Source of the DNA: JANMES01 sp038329865
GTDB taxonomy: Bacteria; Planctomycetota; Phycisphaerae; Tepidisphaerales; Tepidisphaeraceae
Direction: 5' to 3'
DNA: 64,000 nucleotides
Assembly (NCBI GenBank): GCA_038329865.1
Contig: JBBQNK010000017.1
Location: 1 to 64,000, forward strand
The position numbers were made by a program, and so were the translations under genes. Positions within the stretch are counted from its first letter, which is position 1. Every line of letters starts with the position of its first letter. Shown here piece by piece: positions 50,402 to 60,248 of the stretch. The notes under the pieces are model-generated. The model saw only the letters and a list, made by a program, of their open reading frames with translations, was not told the DNA's origin and searched no databases.

Positions 50402-52027
50402 ATGTCGAACATCGCAACTGAAAGTCCGGCCGTTTACGCGTGGGAAAGTCTTCCTGAAGATGTCGCCCATTCGCGCCTGTACAACCAGGATCTCGCGCCG
50501 ACCAGGCCCGATCAGCGAAAGTGGTCGGTCTGGTCGATCACGGCGCTCTGGGTTTCGATGTGCGCGTGCATTCCCACCTACATGCTGGCCAGCGGGTTGA
50601 TCGAAAACGGCATGAACTGGTGGCAGGCGATTCTGACGATTTTTCTGGCCAACGTGATCGTGCTGGTCCCGATGGTGCTCAACGCGCACGTCGGCGTGAA
50701 GTACGGAATTCCTTTTCCGGTCTACTGCCGCGCTGCCTTCGGCGTGAACGGCGCGAACGTGCCGGCGATGGTTCGCGCGCTGGTCGGCTGCGGATGGTTC
50801 GGCATCCAGTGCTGGATCGGCGGACAGGCGCTGTTTGCGATCGGCTGCATTTTTAAACCGCATTGGGCCGATGCATCATGGCCCGTTCACTTGGGAGTGA
50901 CCGCGCCGCAATTCGGCGCGTTCATGGCGTTCTGGCTGCTCAACATCATCGTCATCTTCGCGGGCATCAACTCGATCCGCTGGCTGCTGAACATCAAGGC
51001 GCCGCTGCTGATCATCCTCGGCTTCGTGCTGCTCGGCTGGGCGTACCATGCGGCCGGCGGGTTTGGTGACATGCTGCATAAGCCCTCAGCGTTCGTGCCC
51101 GGCGGGGCGAAACAGGGACTGTTCTGGAACACGTTCGCACTGGGCCTTACCGGCATGGTCGGCTTCTGGGCCACACTCTCGCTGAACATCCCCGACTTTT
51201 CCCGCTACGCGAAAAGCCAGCGCGACCAGGTCGTCGGCCAGGCGATCGGCCTGCCGCCGACGATGGCCCTCTTCGCGTTCATCGGCGTGGCGGTGACCAG
51301 CGCTGCGTTCGTGATCTATCCGAACGTTGAAGGCGTCTGGAATCCATTGGTGTTGCTGCAACAGTTTAAGAATCCCTGGGCGCTGGGCTTTTCAATGTCG
51401 GCCATCGTCATCGCCACGCTCGCGACCAACATCGCCGCCAACGTTGTAAGCCCGGCTAACGACATCGCGCATCTCGCGCCGCGCTACATCGGCTTCCGTC
51501 TCGGCGGATTGATCACCGGAATCATCGGCGTCGTGATGATGCCCTGGTATCTGCTGGCCAACGCGCACGTTTACATTGATACCTGGCTTGTCGGCATTTC
51601 CGGATTGCTCGGCGCGGTCGGCGGAATCCTCATCTGCGACTACTGGCTGCTCCGCCGGACGAAACTCGCGATCGCCGACCTGTTCCGCCCCGGCGGCCGG
51701 TACTCGTACGATCGCGGCATCAACTGGGCGGCCCTCATGGCGGTGGCGATCGCTGTCGCCTGCTGCGTCCCGGGCTTCTGCGACTCAGCCACCGGCGGGA
51801 AGGTGCTCAACGACAGCAACTGGACCGGCTACATCCTCAAAACCGCTTACAGCTACAGTGTGTTCGTCACCTTTGTCGTCGCGTTTGTGCTGTATGCGAT
51901 CTTCATGGTCAGCCATCCGAACGTTTGGATGGCTACCGAATCCGCGCCGCCGATCGTTGTCGCCGTCCTTGAACCTGAATCTGAAAACGAACCGATCTTC
52001 CCGAACGAAGCTGTCCACCAACCGTGA
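50402..52027 (+). CDS. NCS1-family nucleobase permease
   Basis: 541 residues with about twelve transmembrane spans. The NCS1 landmarks are SLYNQDLAPT-like opening (SRLYNQDLAPTRPDQRKWSV), WVSMCACIPTYMLASGLI in span 1, PVYCRAAFGVNGANVPAMVR and NIPDFSRYAKS. Members import uracil, thymine, allantoin, hydantoins or cytosine with Na+ or H+. Context with hydA and preA favours uracil, thymine or their dihydro forms. A C-terminal tail of about 30 residues is cytosolic. Confidence 0.9.
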   Translation: MSNIATESPAVYAWESLPEDVAHSRLYNQDLAPTRPDQRKWSVWSITALWVSMCACIPTYMLASGLIENGMNWWQAILTIFLANVIVLVPMVLNAHVGVKYGIPFPVYCRAAFGVNGANVPAMVRALVGCGWFGIQCWIGGQALFAIGCIFKPHWADASWPVHLGVTAPQFGAFMAFWLLNIIVIFAGINSIRWLLNIKAPLLIILGFVLLGWAYHAAGGFGDMLHKPSAFVPGGAKQGLFWNTFALGLTGMVGFWATLSLNIPDFSRYAKSQRDQVVGQAIGLPPTMALFAFIGVAVTSAAFVIYPNVEGVWNPLVLLQQFKNPWALGFSMSAIVIATLATNIAANVVSPANDIAHLAPRYIGFRLGGLITGIIGVVMMPWYLLANAHVYIDTWLVGISGLLGAVGGILICDYWLLRRTKLAIADLFRPGGRYSYDRGINWAALMAVAIAVACCVPGFCDSATGGKVLNDSNWTGYILKTAYSYSVFVTFVVAFVLYAIFMVSHPNVWMATESAPPIVVAVLEPESENEPIFPNEAVHQP

Positions 52028-52036
52028 GGCCGTTTT

Positions 52037-53158
52037 ATGCCGACCCTCGCCACCACCGTGAACGGGATCAAACTCCCCAACCCTTTCGTCATCGGCTCCG
52101 GCCCGCCCGGCACGAACGCCAACGTGTGCGGCAAGGCGTTCGATGAAGGGTGGGGCGCGGTCATCATCAAGACGATCTCGCTCGACAGCTCAAAGGTCGT
52201 CAATGTCGCGCCGCGCTACGCGCGCCTGCGCACGAGCACCAAGGAAGTCATCGGCTGGCAAAACATCGAGCTGATTTCCGATCGGCCGTTCAGCGTGTGG
52301 CTCGATGAGCTGAAGTTGTTGAAGGATAAATACCCCGACGGCAAAGTGATCGCGTCGATCATGGAGGAGTACAACAAGGACGCGTGGGTAGAGATCGTCG
52401 AGCGCGTGCAGGCCACCGGCGTGGCGGGGTTCGAGCTGAATTTTTCCTGCCCGCACGGCCTGCCCGAACGCAAAATGGGCGCGGCCATGGGGCAGGACAA
52501 CGCCATCATGCACGAAGTCTGCGGCTGGGTGATGGGCGCTGCCAAGATCCCGGTCTGGGCGAAGCTCACACCGAACGTGACGAGCATTGCGCTAGGCGCT
52601 GAGGCGGCCCTCTCGGCCGGCTGCGATGGCGTGTCGGCGATCAACACCATCCTCAGCGTCACCAGCGTCGATCTCGAAACGCTCCGCCCCGAACCGACAG
52701 TCGAAGGGTACAGCGTGCCCGGCGGCTACAGCTGCATGGCCGTCAAGCCGATCGCGCTGCGCATGGTAAAAGAGTGCGCCGAGGTGATCCGCGACAAATT
52801 CCCCGGCAAATCCCTCAGCGCCATAGGCGGGGTCGAGAGCGGCAAAGACGCCGCGATGTTCATCCTCCTCGGCGGCGACACCGTGCAGGTCTGCACCGGC
52901 GTGATGAAGTACGGCTACGACATGGTCAAACGCATGAAGGACGAACTCCTCAGCTTCATGGCCAAGCACAATTTCGAAACCATCAGCGATTTCAAGGGCC
53001 ACAGTCTGCAGTACTTCACCACGCACGCGGACCTGGTGAAGCGCCAAGCCGAAGCCAAAGCTGCGGAGAAGGCCAAGGTCAAAGGCATGGTGGTGAAGGA
53101 CACGGAATGGAAGGGCGATGAGTTCGTAAAGCAATCAGACGCACTGGCGAGGAACTAA
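52037..53158 (+). CDS. preA: PreA-like dihydropyrimidine dehydrogenase subunit without ferredoxin domain
   Basis: 373 residues of the dihydroorotate-dehydrogenase-like FMN barrel. NPFVIGSGPPGTN, NFSCPHGLPERKMGAAMGQ, KLTPNVTSI and GGVESGKDAAMFILLGG match the DPD/PreA FMN domain. In mammalian DPD the active-site loop reads ERGMGLACGQ with the catalytic Cys; here that position is Met151. The usual C-terminal pair of [4Fe-4S] motifs of PreA is absent; the last 45 residues are Lys/Ala-rich. It probably interconverts uracil and dihydrouracil, but its electron partner is not encoded here. Confidence 0.85.
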   Translation: MPTLATTVNGIKLPNPFVIGSGPPGTNANVCGKAFDEGWGAVIIKTISLDSSKVVNVAPRYARLRTSTKEVIGWQNIELISDRPFSVWLDELKLLKDKYPDGKVIASIMEEYNKDAWVEIVERVQATGVAGFELNFSCPHGLPERKMGAAMGQDNAIMHEVCGWVMGAAKIPVWAKLTPNVTSIALGAEAALSAGCDGVSAINTILSVTSVDLETLRPEPTVEGYSVPGGYSCMAVKPIALRMVKECAEVIRDKFPGKSLSAIGGVESGKDAAMFILLGGDTVQVCTGVMKYGYDMVKRMKDELLSFMAKHNFETISDFKGHSLQYFTTHADLVKRQAEAKAAEKAKVKGMVVKDTEWKGDEFVKQSDALARN

Positions 53159-53174
53159 CGTCGGCAGTTCCGAA

Positions 53175-55025
53175 TCAAGTTCGTCGGCTTCTTGCACCGA
53201 AGATAAGGAAAAGCCATACCAGGCAGATCAGCGCCACCGCCCAGCCGCTGTCGGGGATCGTGCCTTGGGTGAAGTGGTGAAGTGATTGCCCGAACGTCGG
53301 CGAGATGGCGGTGCCGAAGCCGCGGGCGTTGCCGTCGCGGAGCATCTGGTCCATTTCCATGTTCCACGAAAACGCGGTGATCAAGAAGTGCAGCCAAAGT
53401 GCGCCAATATCCACCGCCACCGCTGCCGCTGTCATGATCGACGCCCACAGCAAATATCGCTCGTGCATCATGGGAAAGACGGCGAAGTAGACAAGCCACG
53501 GCGCCGCCGCGGCGAGAAGGAACCGCCGATCGCGCTTACGCGCGTGCCAAGCGGCAGCGCCGGCGCACACTGCGATCAGCAAATAGCCGATCGTCGCCAG
53601 CAGCTCCTTGATCGTAAGCACCTGTGTCGTAAACGGCACTGTGGCGGCGAGATGATCCGAATTCCAGCCGTAGCGGAGCGCCAGGATTGAAGCCACGCTC
53701 GACGGTTTGCCGTTCTCGAGATTCGGCATCTTGTCATAGCCGTAAACGAAACCGAGATTCATCCAGGACATGCTGACCGGGAATAACAGCGGAATGCACC
53801 AGATCGCCGCGCCCAAACAGAATCCGCTGATCCACACCGCCCACCGCACGCGGGCAAACCGGCGAGTCTTCGCGAAGTACCTCGCGACCGCCCACAGCAT
53901 CGGCCCGATCAGGATCGCGACGACGCACAACGTCACCGGCCCCCACGAAGGGGTCAGCCACACCAGCCATGGAGATACGATCAATCCCGCTCCGAGCGCA
54001 AGCCCGATCAACCAGCGAATCGCCGCGCCGAACCGCAGTGAAAAGATCGGCCAAAGCACGAAAAACGGCGCGATGACGAGTTGCTGCCCTTTGAGCATCG
54101 CCCCCACGCCCACCAGCAGGCCGGCGATGAACCAGTTGTTTCGCGATGCGAAGAACACCGCCCAGATATAAAACGGAATCACCCACACGTCCCACGTCGG
54201 CCGGCCGAAGGAACTGAAGATCGAGGCGGCATTGAACCAGACCAGCGCCGCGGCGAGCAGCGCGACCCAATGGCCTTGAAAAAATCGGACCGGCAGCGGC
54301 GCAACCAGTGCGTCGTTGCCGGGCGGGGTAGAATCGGCCGGAGCGAAGACGATCGCGGACGGCGCGAGGGAATTTGCGTTTTCCGCGGGAATCACAGGTA
54401 GTGATTCGTTTTGTGGAATGCTTTCTTGCAACACGGGCGTCTTGCCCGTGTCAGTGCTCTTTTTCACAGGCGAACCGTCCAAGTTAGGACGAATATCATT
54501 TGAATGTGCCCGTCGTTCGCGCAGCCACTTCAAGCAGCGTTTCCCCGATTGCACCCAGGATCGCCACACCGCCTCCGGCCGAGGTTCTCGCTCTTTGCGA
54601 ATCCACTGCCGTACGAGGAAGAACATTCCCACCGCCGCCGCGAATTCCATGAAGGCGTTGAATCGCAGGAGCGGGGCGTTGAAGTCGTAATCTCTCCGCC
54701 ATTGGGTTGCATCGGGAAATTTTGCCGTCGCCCAGCGGGCCCAGAGGGTCATCACGCCGAGGCGAAGCGGCACGTAGTCGAGGCCGTACCTTCTGTCGGG
54801 TGTGTCTCTGATGACGTTGTCGTAGAGGGAAAAGTATCCCTCTCGCGCCGCCTTTGAACCCCAGTTCCAGGCGTTGTCCATGTCAGCCGCGTAGTGGATC
54901 GTCGCAGACTGCTCCCAGGTCCACCGCCGAAGTTTCAGGCCGGCCACCGTCAACAACGCGACGATCGCGAAAAATGCGAGGCAGGTCGCGATTTGGGCCG
55001 GGCGGATGCGTTTCATCGGAGCCAT
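53175..55025 (-). CDS. Polytopic membrane protein, glycosyltransferase 87/39-like
   Basis: 616 residues from ATG 55025. TM1 at about 10-27 and then a periplasmic loop with DMDNAWNWGSKAAREGYFSLYD. A Pro/Ser-rich cytosolic insert (about 160-240) interrupts the membrane part. At least eight further spans follow. Asp in the first loop near the membrane resembles the catalytic acidic residue of GT-C glycosyltransferases. GRPTWDVWVIPFYIW and MLKGQQLVIAPFFVLWP fit GT87/DUF2029-type proteins. Probable substrate: polyprenyl-phosphate sugar; unproven. It is divergent from truD. Confidence 0.55.
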   Translation of the reverse strand: MAPMKRIRPAQIATCLAFFAIVALLTVAGLKLRRWTWEQSATIHYAADMDNAWNWGSKAAREGYFSLYDNVIRDTPDRRYGLDYVPLRLGVMTLWARWATAKFPDATQWRRDYDFNAPLLRFNAFMEFAAAVGMFFLVRQWIRKEREPRPEAVWRSWVQSGKRCLKWLRERRAHSNDIRPNLDGSPVKKSTDTGKTPVLQESIPQNESLPVIPAENANSLAPSAIVFAPADSTPPGNDALVAPLPVRFFQGHWVALLAAALVWFNAASIFSSFGRPTWDVWVIPFYIWAVFFASRNNWFIAGLLVGVGAMLKGQQLVIAPFFVLWPIFSLRFGAAIRWLIGLALGAGLIVSPWLVWLTPSWGPVTLCVVAILIGPMLWAVARYFAKTRRFARVRWAVWISGFCLGAAIWCIPLLFPVSMSWMNLGFVYGYDKMPNLENGKPSSVASILALRYGWNSDHLAATVPFTTQVLTIKELLATIGYLLIAVCAGAAAWHARKRDRRFLLAAAAPWLVYFAVFPMMHERYLLWASIMTAAAVAVDIGALWLHFLITAFSWNMEMDQMLRDGNARGFGTAISPTFGQSLHHFTQGTIPDSGWAVALICLVWLFLIFGARSRRT

Positions 55026-55118
55026 ACGTTCGGAGGTCGGAGCGGAAATGTCAAAGCCGCCGTGGGGAGCGGGCATCGGCACGTTCTCTTCTCCGCCAAA
55101 TCGGTTAGATTGGTCGGA

Positions 55119-56399
55119 ATGCAGCTTCCGTATCTCACCAAGGATTTCCCCGGCATCGGCGGTGTCCTCAAACAGCGAAACGAAGATTTCTTCGTCCAGG
55201 AAATCCCTGCCTACGAGCCCACCGGCGAGGGCGAGCACGTTTATTTCGAAATTCAAAAAATCGGCCTGACGACGTTCGAGGCGATCACCCGGATCGCCAA
55301 GGCGCTCAATGTTCCCACGCGCGATATCGGCTACGCGGGCCTGAAAGACGCGCGGGCGATCTCCCGGCAGGTGCTGTCACTCGCGGGCGTGAGCGAGCAG
55401 CAGGTGATGGATCTGCGGATCGACCGCCTCACCGTTCAATGGGCGGCGAGGCACGGCAACAAGCTGCGGCTGGGGCATCTGATCGGGAATCGCTTCGCGA
55501 TTAAAATCCGCGAAGTAAATCCGACCGACGTCGTGAAACTCCAGCAGCCGCTGACAGTGCTGCAGCAGCGCGGCATGCCCAATTTCTTCGGCGAGCAACG
55601 CTTCGGCCGGCGCGGGAACAATCATTTGATCGGCGCGGCGCTGGTGCGCAACGACAATCCCGCCGTGCTGCAGCTATTGCTCGGCGATCCGCAGCCAGAG
55701 CTGGATGACGCGTACGAACTCAAGGCCCGCACGTTTTTCGCCAATCGGCAGAACGACGATTCCATGCACGCCTGGCCGCGTCATTGCGGCATGGAGCGGC
55801 GGATCCTGGCGCGGCTGATGAAAACCAAGAAGCCTAACAACGCCGTGAGAATGATCGATGAAAAGCTCCGCCGACTGTGGATTTCGGCGTTGCAGTCGCA
55901 CATGTTCAATGCGGTTCTTGCAAAGCGGATCGATACACTCGACCAGGTTCAGCCCGGCGATCTCGCTTACAAACATGACAACGGCGCGTGCTTTCATGTT
56001 GAAGACGTAGCCGCCGAGCAGCCGCGCGCGGCCGCGTTCGAGATTAGCCCGACCGGGCCGCTGCTCGGGTATCGCATGACGATGCCCACGGGCGAGCCCG
56101 CGGCGATCGAGCAGGAAGTCTTCGACAGCGCCGGCCTGAAGCCGGGCGATTTCCGCAATGACGGAATCGACCGCGTGAAAGGCGCCCGCCGGCCTCTTCG
56201 CGTGAAACCGACGGATGTATCGCTTGAATCGGGCGTGGACGAACACGGTGCACACATCACGATCGCGTTCTCGCTGCCGGCCGGCTCATTCGCGACGGTG
56301 CTGCTGGGCGAGTTGATGAAATCGCCTGAAATCGCCGAGCCTGCGCCCGCCGATGCGGATTCCGAGGAAGAAGAATCGACCATTCCCGACCCGGCTTGA
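55119..56399 (+). CDS. truD: tRNA pseudouridine synthase D
   Basis: 426 residues. QRNEDFFVQEIPAYEPTGEGEH opens, followed by GYAGLKDARAISRQ, whose Asp is the catalytic aspartate of TruD (about residue 78), and MPNFFGEQRFGRRGNN. It makes pseudouridine at position 13 of tRNA-Glu. A C-terminal Glu/Asp/Ser-rich tail (about 410-426) is extra. A tRNA gene lies 36 bases after the stop. The length is above E. coli TruD (349). Confidence 0.94.
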   Translation: MQLPYLTKDFPGIGGVLKQRNEDFFVQEIPAYEPTGEGEHVYFEIQKIGLTTFEAITRIAKALNVPTRDIGYAGLKDARAISRQVLSLAGVSEQQVMDLRIDRLTVQWAARHGNKLRLGHLIGNRFAIKIREVNPTDVVKLQQPLTVLQQRGMPNFFGEQRFGRRGNNHLIGAALVRNDNPAVLQLLLGDPQPELDDAYELKARTFFANRQNDDSMHAWPRHCGMERRILARLMKTKKPNNAVRMIDEKLRRLWISALQSHMFNAVLAKRIDTLDQVQPGDLAYKHDNGACFHVEDVAAEQPRAAAFEISPTGPLLGYRMTMPTGEPAAIEQEVFDSAGLKPGDFRNDGIDRVKGARRPLRVKPTDVSLESGVDEHGAHITIAFSLPAGSFATVLLGELMKSPEIAEPAPADADSEEEESTIPDPA

Positions 56400-56435
56400 C
56401 AATGCCGCCCATCGGCCTGACAACTTGTGATAGCA

Positions 56436-56509
56436 CGGGGCGTAGCTCAGCTTGGTAGAGCGTCTGGTTTGGGACCAGAAGGTCGCAAGTTCGAATCTTG
56501 TCGCCCCGA
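56436..56509 (+). tRNA. tRNA-Pro (anticodon TGG)
   Basis: 74 bases. Acceptor stem CGGGGCG with CGCCCCG, D arm, anticodon arm TCTGG-TTTGGGA-CCAGA with anticodon TGG at the loop centre, and T arm with TTCGAAT. Discriminator A, no encoded CCA. It reads CCA and probably other CCN proline codons. Confidence 0.95.
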
Positions 56510-56573
56510 TTCCTGCAAAACATCGCCGAACGATTCAACTGCATGTCAACTTATTTTTGAAGAGCGTAACTGC

Positions 56574-57236
56574 ATGGCCGAGTCAAAAGATGATTCGTTC
56601 CACGACGTTCGGTGGTCACCTCGCGTCAGCAGGGCGAAGATTCGACGGCTCTATGAATCCACGTGCGAGGGTGTTTGGGACGAAGCGCTGATTGATGATG
56701 TCGGCATGACACTCTACATGCGGTGTCGCGACATCATGAACATTCACCGCGCGCAAACAGAACGGAATGTGATCTGCCCGCGTTGCCAGCGACAGAGTGT
56801 CGAAACGCAAATCGCCCGCGCGGCCGATCTCGATGAATTGATGACCTGTCCTGTCTGCAAATGGGCGATGAGTTGGCGGGACTATCACGGCTCGTTCGCC
56901 CGGCGTCAGCTCAATCCCGGCGGAGCGATTCGATCCTTTCAGAAGTTCATGGAGGATTTCGCCGCCGCCCGCGATGCGACGTCGAAGATGCTGGCGATCG
57001 ACCTCATGGTTCATGGATTTCATTATTCCATTCGGCAGTTGCCCGACCAGCCAACCCGCGCTGCCGGCGTGAATCTCATCGAAGGCAAACTCGGAGATGT
57101 GGTTGAATTCCTGAATGAGTTGAGCGGGCTGAATCTGTCGCAGGAAAGCAGGAACACGCATGATGTTTGGCGGAAGAAACAGGCGTCCATCCAGTGGGAT
57201 GAGATTTTTGCGAGGAAGAGTCGCGTTGAGCAGTAG
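56574..57236 (+). CDS. Zinc-ribbon hypothetical protein
   Basis: 220 residues. Four cysteines in two CPxC knuckles, Cys68-x2-Cys71 and Cys92-x2-Cys95, form a zinc ribbon. RAKIRRLYESTCEGVWDEALI (a helix, about 21-41) precedes it. The C-terminal half is helical, without a known motif. It might recognise nucleic acids, but no enzyme signature is seen. I do not recognise the family. It starts 64 bases after the tRNA-Pro end. Confidence 0.65.
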   Translation: MAESKDDSFHDVRWSPRVSRAKIRRLYESTCEGVWDEALIDDVGMTLYMRCRDIMNIHRAQTERNVICPRCQRQSVETQIARAADLDELMTCPVCKWAMSWRDYHGSFARRQLNPGGAIRSFQKFMEDFAAARDATSKMLAIDLMVHGFHYSIRQLPDQPTRAAGVNLIEGKLGDVVEFLNELSGLNLSQESRNTHDVWRKKQASIQWDEIFARKSRVEQ

Positions 57237-57315
57237 TTAGAGCTTGCCGCACGTCGTCATCTTTAACGCGACGATGCGCAACGTTGCCCTCGCACGTAAA
57301 AGCAGTCATTGCGTG

Positions 57316-57345
57316 TTGGCAATTTTCGTGTTCAACGAATATGTA
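57316..57345 (+). promoter_or_regulatory. Possible promoter of the beta-helix gene
   Basis: TTGGCA, 18-base spacer, TATGTA. The surrounding 57280-57400 is AT-richer than usual. It lies 60 bases before the start at 57405. Confidence 0.3.
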
Positions 57346-57404
57346 CTGACGATTGTATTAAGTTACACTGAGAATAGTCGTACACCTCCATTTGCGGAAG
57401 AATC

Positions 57405-60245
57405 ATGCGATTTAAAAATCTCATCGCTCTTGTTCCCGTCGTCTTCTTGGCTGTGAACGTTTCCGCGGGCACGTTTTACGTAGACTACGAGCAGGGCGTT
57501 GATAGCAACACCGGCACGCAAACGGATGCGCCATGGAAGCACGCGCCCGGCGATACGGCGGCGCTCGGCAATGCCAAGTCGGCTAAGCTCCAACCCGGCG
57601 ATGTCGTCAAGTTCAAGGGCGGCGTGGTTTATCACGGCAGCATCTCGATTCCCGATTCTGGCGCGGAGGGAAAGCCGATCACCTACGACGGCAACCTCGC
57701 CGGCGACTGGGGCACGGGGAAGGCGATCATCGACGGGTCAACGCCGCTGGAAAATCTCAAGCAGTGCGCGACGGCGGAGGAAGCGTGGGGAAATCCGAAC
57801 TTCAAGAACATCTACTGGACGACCGTTCCCAAGGGCGCGAAGTGGAACATGCTCAACCTCTGTCAGGGCCTTGTGCCGCTGGCGTGGAGCGAGGATCCGA
57901 ACCCGGCCGACCCGAACTTCCAGGAAGACCCCAAGCATTTTCACAAGACGGATCCGGACATTCCTCAGACGCTGAGCGGGATGAGAGTTCGGCCGATCAA
58001 CGGCATGAAGGACAACGCCAAGCGCCCGCTCATGACGATGTTCGACGGCGGGAACGACTCGGCCGTCATCGAAAATATCTCGGCCGGTGGGGAGATCGAA
58101 GTCGCGTTTGAAAAGCCGGTGACGGTTGTCGAATTCGCCGTCACGCCGCAGAAGGGATACACGAATCCGAAGGAAATCACCTTCACCGCCGACGGCAAGG
58201 AACTGCTCAAGGCGGAGTTGGCGGATAATCCCGACAAGACAACCGAGCAGCGATTCAAGCTGCCGGCGCCGGAGACGTTTCAGAAACTGGTCATCAAATT
58301 TGTTAGCGCGCATCCCGGCAAAGACGGCACCACGAAGAACTGGGGCGCGGTCAAATCCATCGCCGGCTTTGACGCTGCCGGCGCCAATGTTATGGCGGCC
58401 GACTCAAAAAGCGTGCTGCGGAATGAAAAAGTCTTCACTGAAGCTGATCCACATTTCTTCGACAACGCCTTGCTCGCACTCTTCGCCAGGCCGTCGCTCG
58501 TTTACTACAAGCGCATTCAAAGCTACGACCCGGCCGCCCATCAGATCAGCTTCGAAACCCTCACCCACACGCAGATTCCTTACGATAAGGGCGGCGCGTT
58601 CAGCATCGTGAACAGCCCTCGATTCATCGACATTCCGGGCGAGTACGCGATGCTGCTCGACCCCGAGGCCGATGGTTCGCACAAGATTTTGCTCTGGCCG
58701 CCCAACGGCAAGCCGGAAGATATCACCCGCGGCGAGCACGGAGTGGGCATCGCCGTCGGCGGAAGCTACGTGACCGTGCAGGGATTCTGGATCCGCAAGC
58801 AGGGATGGGATGGCACGAACGGAATCACCGCGCGCGGCGGCAAGTCGGCCGAAGGAAAGGGAACCGATCTGATCATCCGCGATTGCAAAGTCACCAACCT
58901 CCGCGGCGACGGCGTGGGCATCACCACCACGCAGATGGACAATCTTTTAATCGACGGTTGCGAAGTGGCAGATAACGCCGGGCACACCAAGGGCATCGTG
59001 CTGCGCAACGCGACGAATGTCGTCGCCCGGAATTGCGTTCTGCACCGCAACAGCTCGACTGCCATGGATTTTTACACGGTCAACAATGGCGTAGTGCAGG
59101 ATTGCTTCGTCTACGAAAATCCCGGCATGCACGCGAATGGGCTGACGTTTTACGTCGGCTGCAAGAACATCCTCATCGAGCGCAATCGCGTGCGCGACGG
59201 CAACGTGGCGCTGACCGTGCAGGACGGCGACGGCATGATCGTCCGCAACAACGTCCTCGAAGGCGGCGGCGACGCGCCGGCCATCGGGCTGTGGGCGGGC
59301 GGGCCGTTCAATAACATCGTCATCACCAACAACGTGATCCGCTACCACGGCGGCACCGAAGGCTGGTCGGCGGCGGTGTATGGCGGCAATGCGAACGCCA
59401 AAGGGTATGCCATCGTCAATAACGTGATCGACGGCTTCAGCGGCAACGTAACAAATAAGGCCGTCTTCAATCACAACATCTTCACGGCGTACGGCCCGGC
59501 ACTGCCGAAGGAATTGCTCGGCGAGAACACGCTCGTGCCGAACCCGGCTGACATCTTTGTCGATCCTGCGAAGGACGATTACCGCCTCAAGCCAGGCAGT
59601 CCGGCGATCGACGCCGGCGTGGCGATCACCACGATCAACCAGTTCGACCGCGAAGGCGTCAAGCGCCCCGTCGGCAAAGCAATCGACATCGGGCCGAATG
59701 AACACCAACTGGCGGGAAGCACGAATGAGCCGCAACCGGTACAGGCCGACCCGCACACCTTCAAGTTCACGCTCGACGGCTACGTCATCGCCGAGCCCGT
59801 GGCGCGCGAATCCGTTTATGCGATGAAGTTCAAGAAAATTGAGGGCGGGCAATCGGTACTTCTGAAAGGCGTCGATCTCACCGGCGAAGGCGGCGGCAAA
59901 GTAAACCTGCGGCCGACCAAAGGCGGGTACATCTCCGGCTGGGACAAGCCCGGTCACTGGATCGAGTGGACCGTCGACGCGCCCAAGGCCGGCAAATATG
60001 AGGTCTGCATCGAGCACGGCTCCGAACAACCGGCCAAGCGGCAAGTGATTCTGAATGGCGAGCCGGTGAAAGGGCTAGAAGAAGCGCCGTTCGCCGCGAC
60101 AGGCGGGTGGACGAATTTCGACAAAGCCGGTCTGGACGTGGCCCTGTCGCTCAAGGCTGGCAAAAATGTGATCCGCTTCGTGAACGTATCCGGCTCGCAC
60201 AACTTCAAGTCGCTGGAATTCATCCCCGTGACGGACGAGAAATGA
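57405..60245 (+). CDS. Large secreted right-handed beta-helix protein with carbohydrate-binding-like ends
   Basis: 946 residues. Signal peptide (1-22, ending VSAG). From FYVDYEQGVDSNTGTQTDAPW the usual pectate-lyase-like opening follows. A beta-sandwich resembling an F5/8 type C (discoidin) domain spans about 190-320. The beta-helix (about 450-720) shows repeated N-x-V-x-N-N steps, such as GMIVRNNVLEGGG and NIVITNNVI. The C-terminus (about 800-940) looks like CBM6/35 (GHWIEWTVDAPKAGKYEV). It would bind and perhaps cleave an acidic polysaccharide. Catalytic residues cannot be fixed. Converges with the next gene with a four-base gap. Confidence 0.75.
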   Translation: MRFKNLIALVPVVFLAVNVSAGTFYVDYEQGVDSNTGTQTDAPWKHAPGDTAALGNAKSAKLQPGDVVKFKGGVVYHGSISIPDSGAEGKPITYDGNLAGDWGTGKAIIDGSTPLENLKQCATAEEAWGNPNFKNIYWTTVPKGAKWNMLNLCQGLVPLAWSEDPNPADPNFQEDPKHFHKTDPDIPQTLSGMRVRPINGMKDNAKRPLMTMFDGGNDSAVIENISAGGEIEVAFEKPVTVVEFAVTPQKGYTNPKEITFTADGKELLKAELADNPDKTTEQRFKLPAPETFQKLVIKFVSAHPGKDGTTKNWGAVKSIAGFDAAGANVMAADSKSVLRNEKVFTEADPHFFDNALLALFARPSLVYYKRIQSYDPAAHQISFETLTHTQIPYDKGGAFSIVNSPRFIDIPGEYAMLLDPEADGSHKILLWPPNGKPEDITRGEHGVGIAVGGSYVTVQGFWIRKQGWDGTNGITARGGKSAEGKGTDLIIRDCKVTNLRGDGVGITTTQMDNLLIDGCEVADNAGHTKGIVLRNATNVVARNCVLHRNSSTAMDFYTVNNGVVQDCFVYENPGMHANGLTFYVGCKNILIERNRVRDGNVALTVQDGDGMIVRNNVLEGGGDAPAIGLWAGGPFNNIVITNNVIRYHGGTEGWSAAVYGGNANAKGYAIVNNVIDGFSGNVTNKAVFNHNIFTAYGPALPKELLGENTLVPNPADIFVDPAKDDYRLKPGSPAIDAGVAITTINQFDREGVKRPVGKAIDIGPNEHQLAGSTNEPQPVQADPHTFKFTLDGYVIAEPVARESVYAMKFKKIEGGQSVLLKGVDLTGEGGGKVNLRPTKGGYISGWDKPGHWIEWTVDAPKAGKYEVCIEHGSEQPAKRQVILNGEPVKGLEEAPFAATGGWTNFDKAGLDVALSLKAGKNVIRFVNVSGSHNFKSLEFIPVTDEK

Positions 60246-60248
60246 TCG

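Noticed and set aside
49154..50863. Long open frame (569 codons) on the minus strand opposite hydA
   Set aside because: It has no family resemblance and has the Arg/His-rich composition expected from the complement of a GC-rich gene. The plus-strand hydA is unambiguous.
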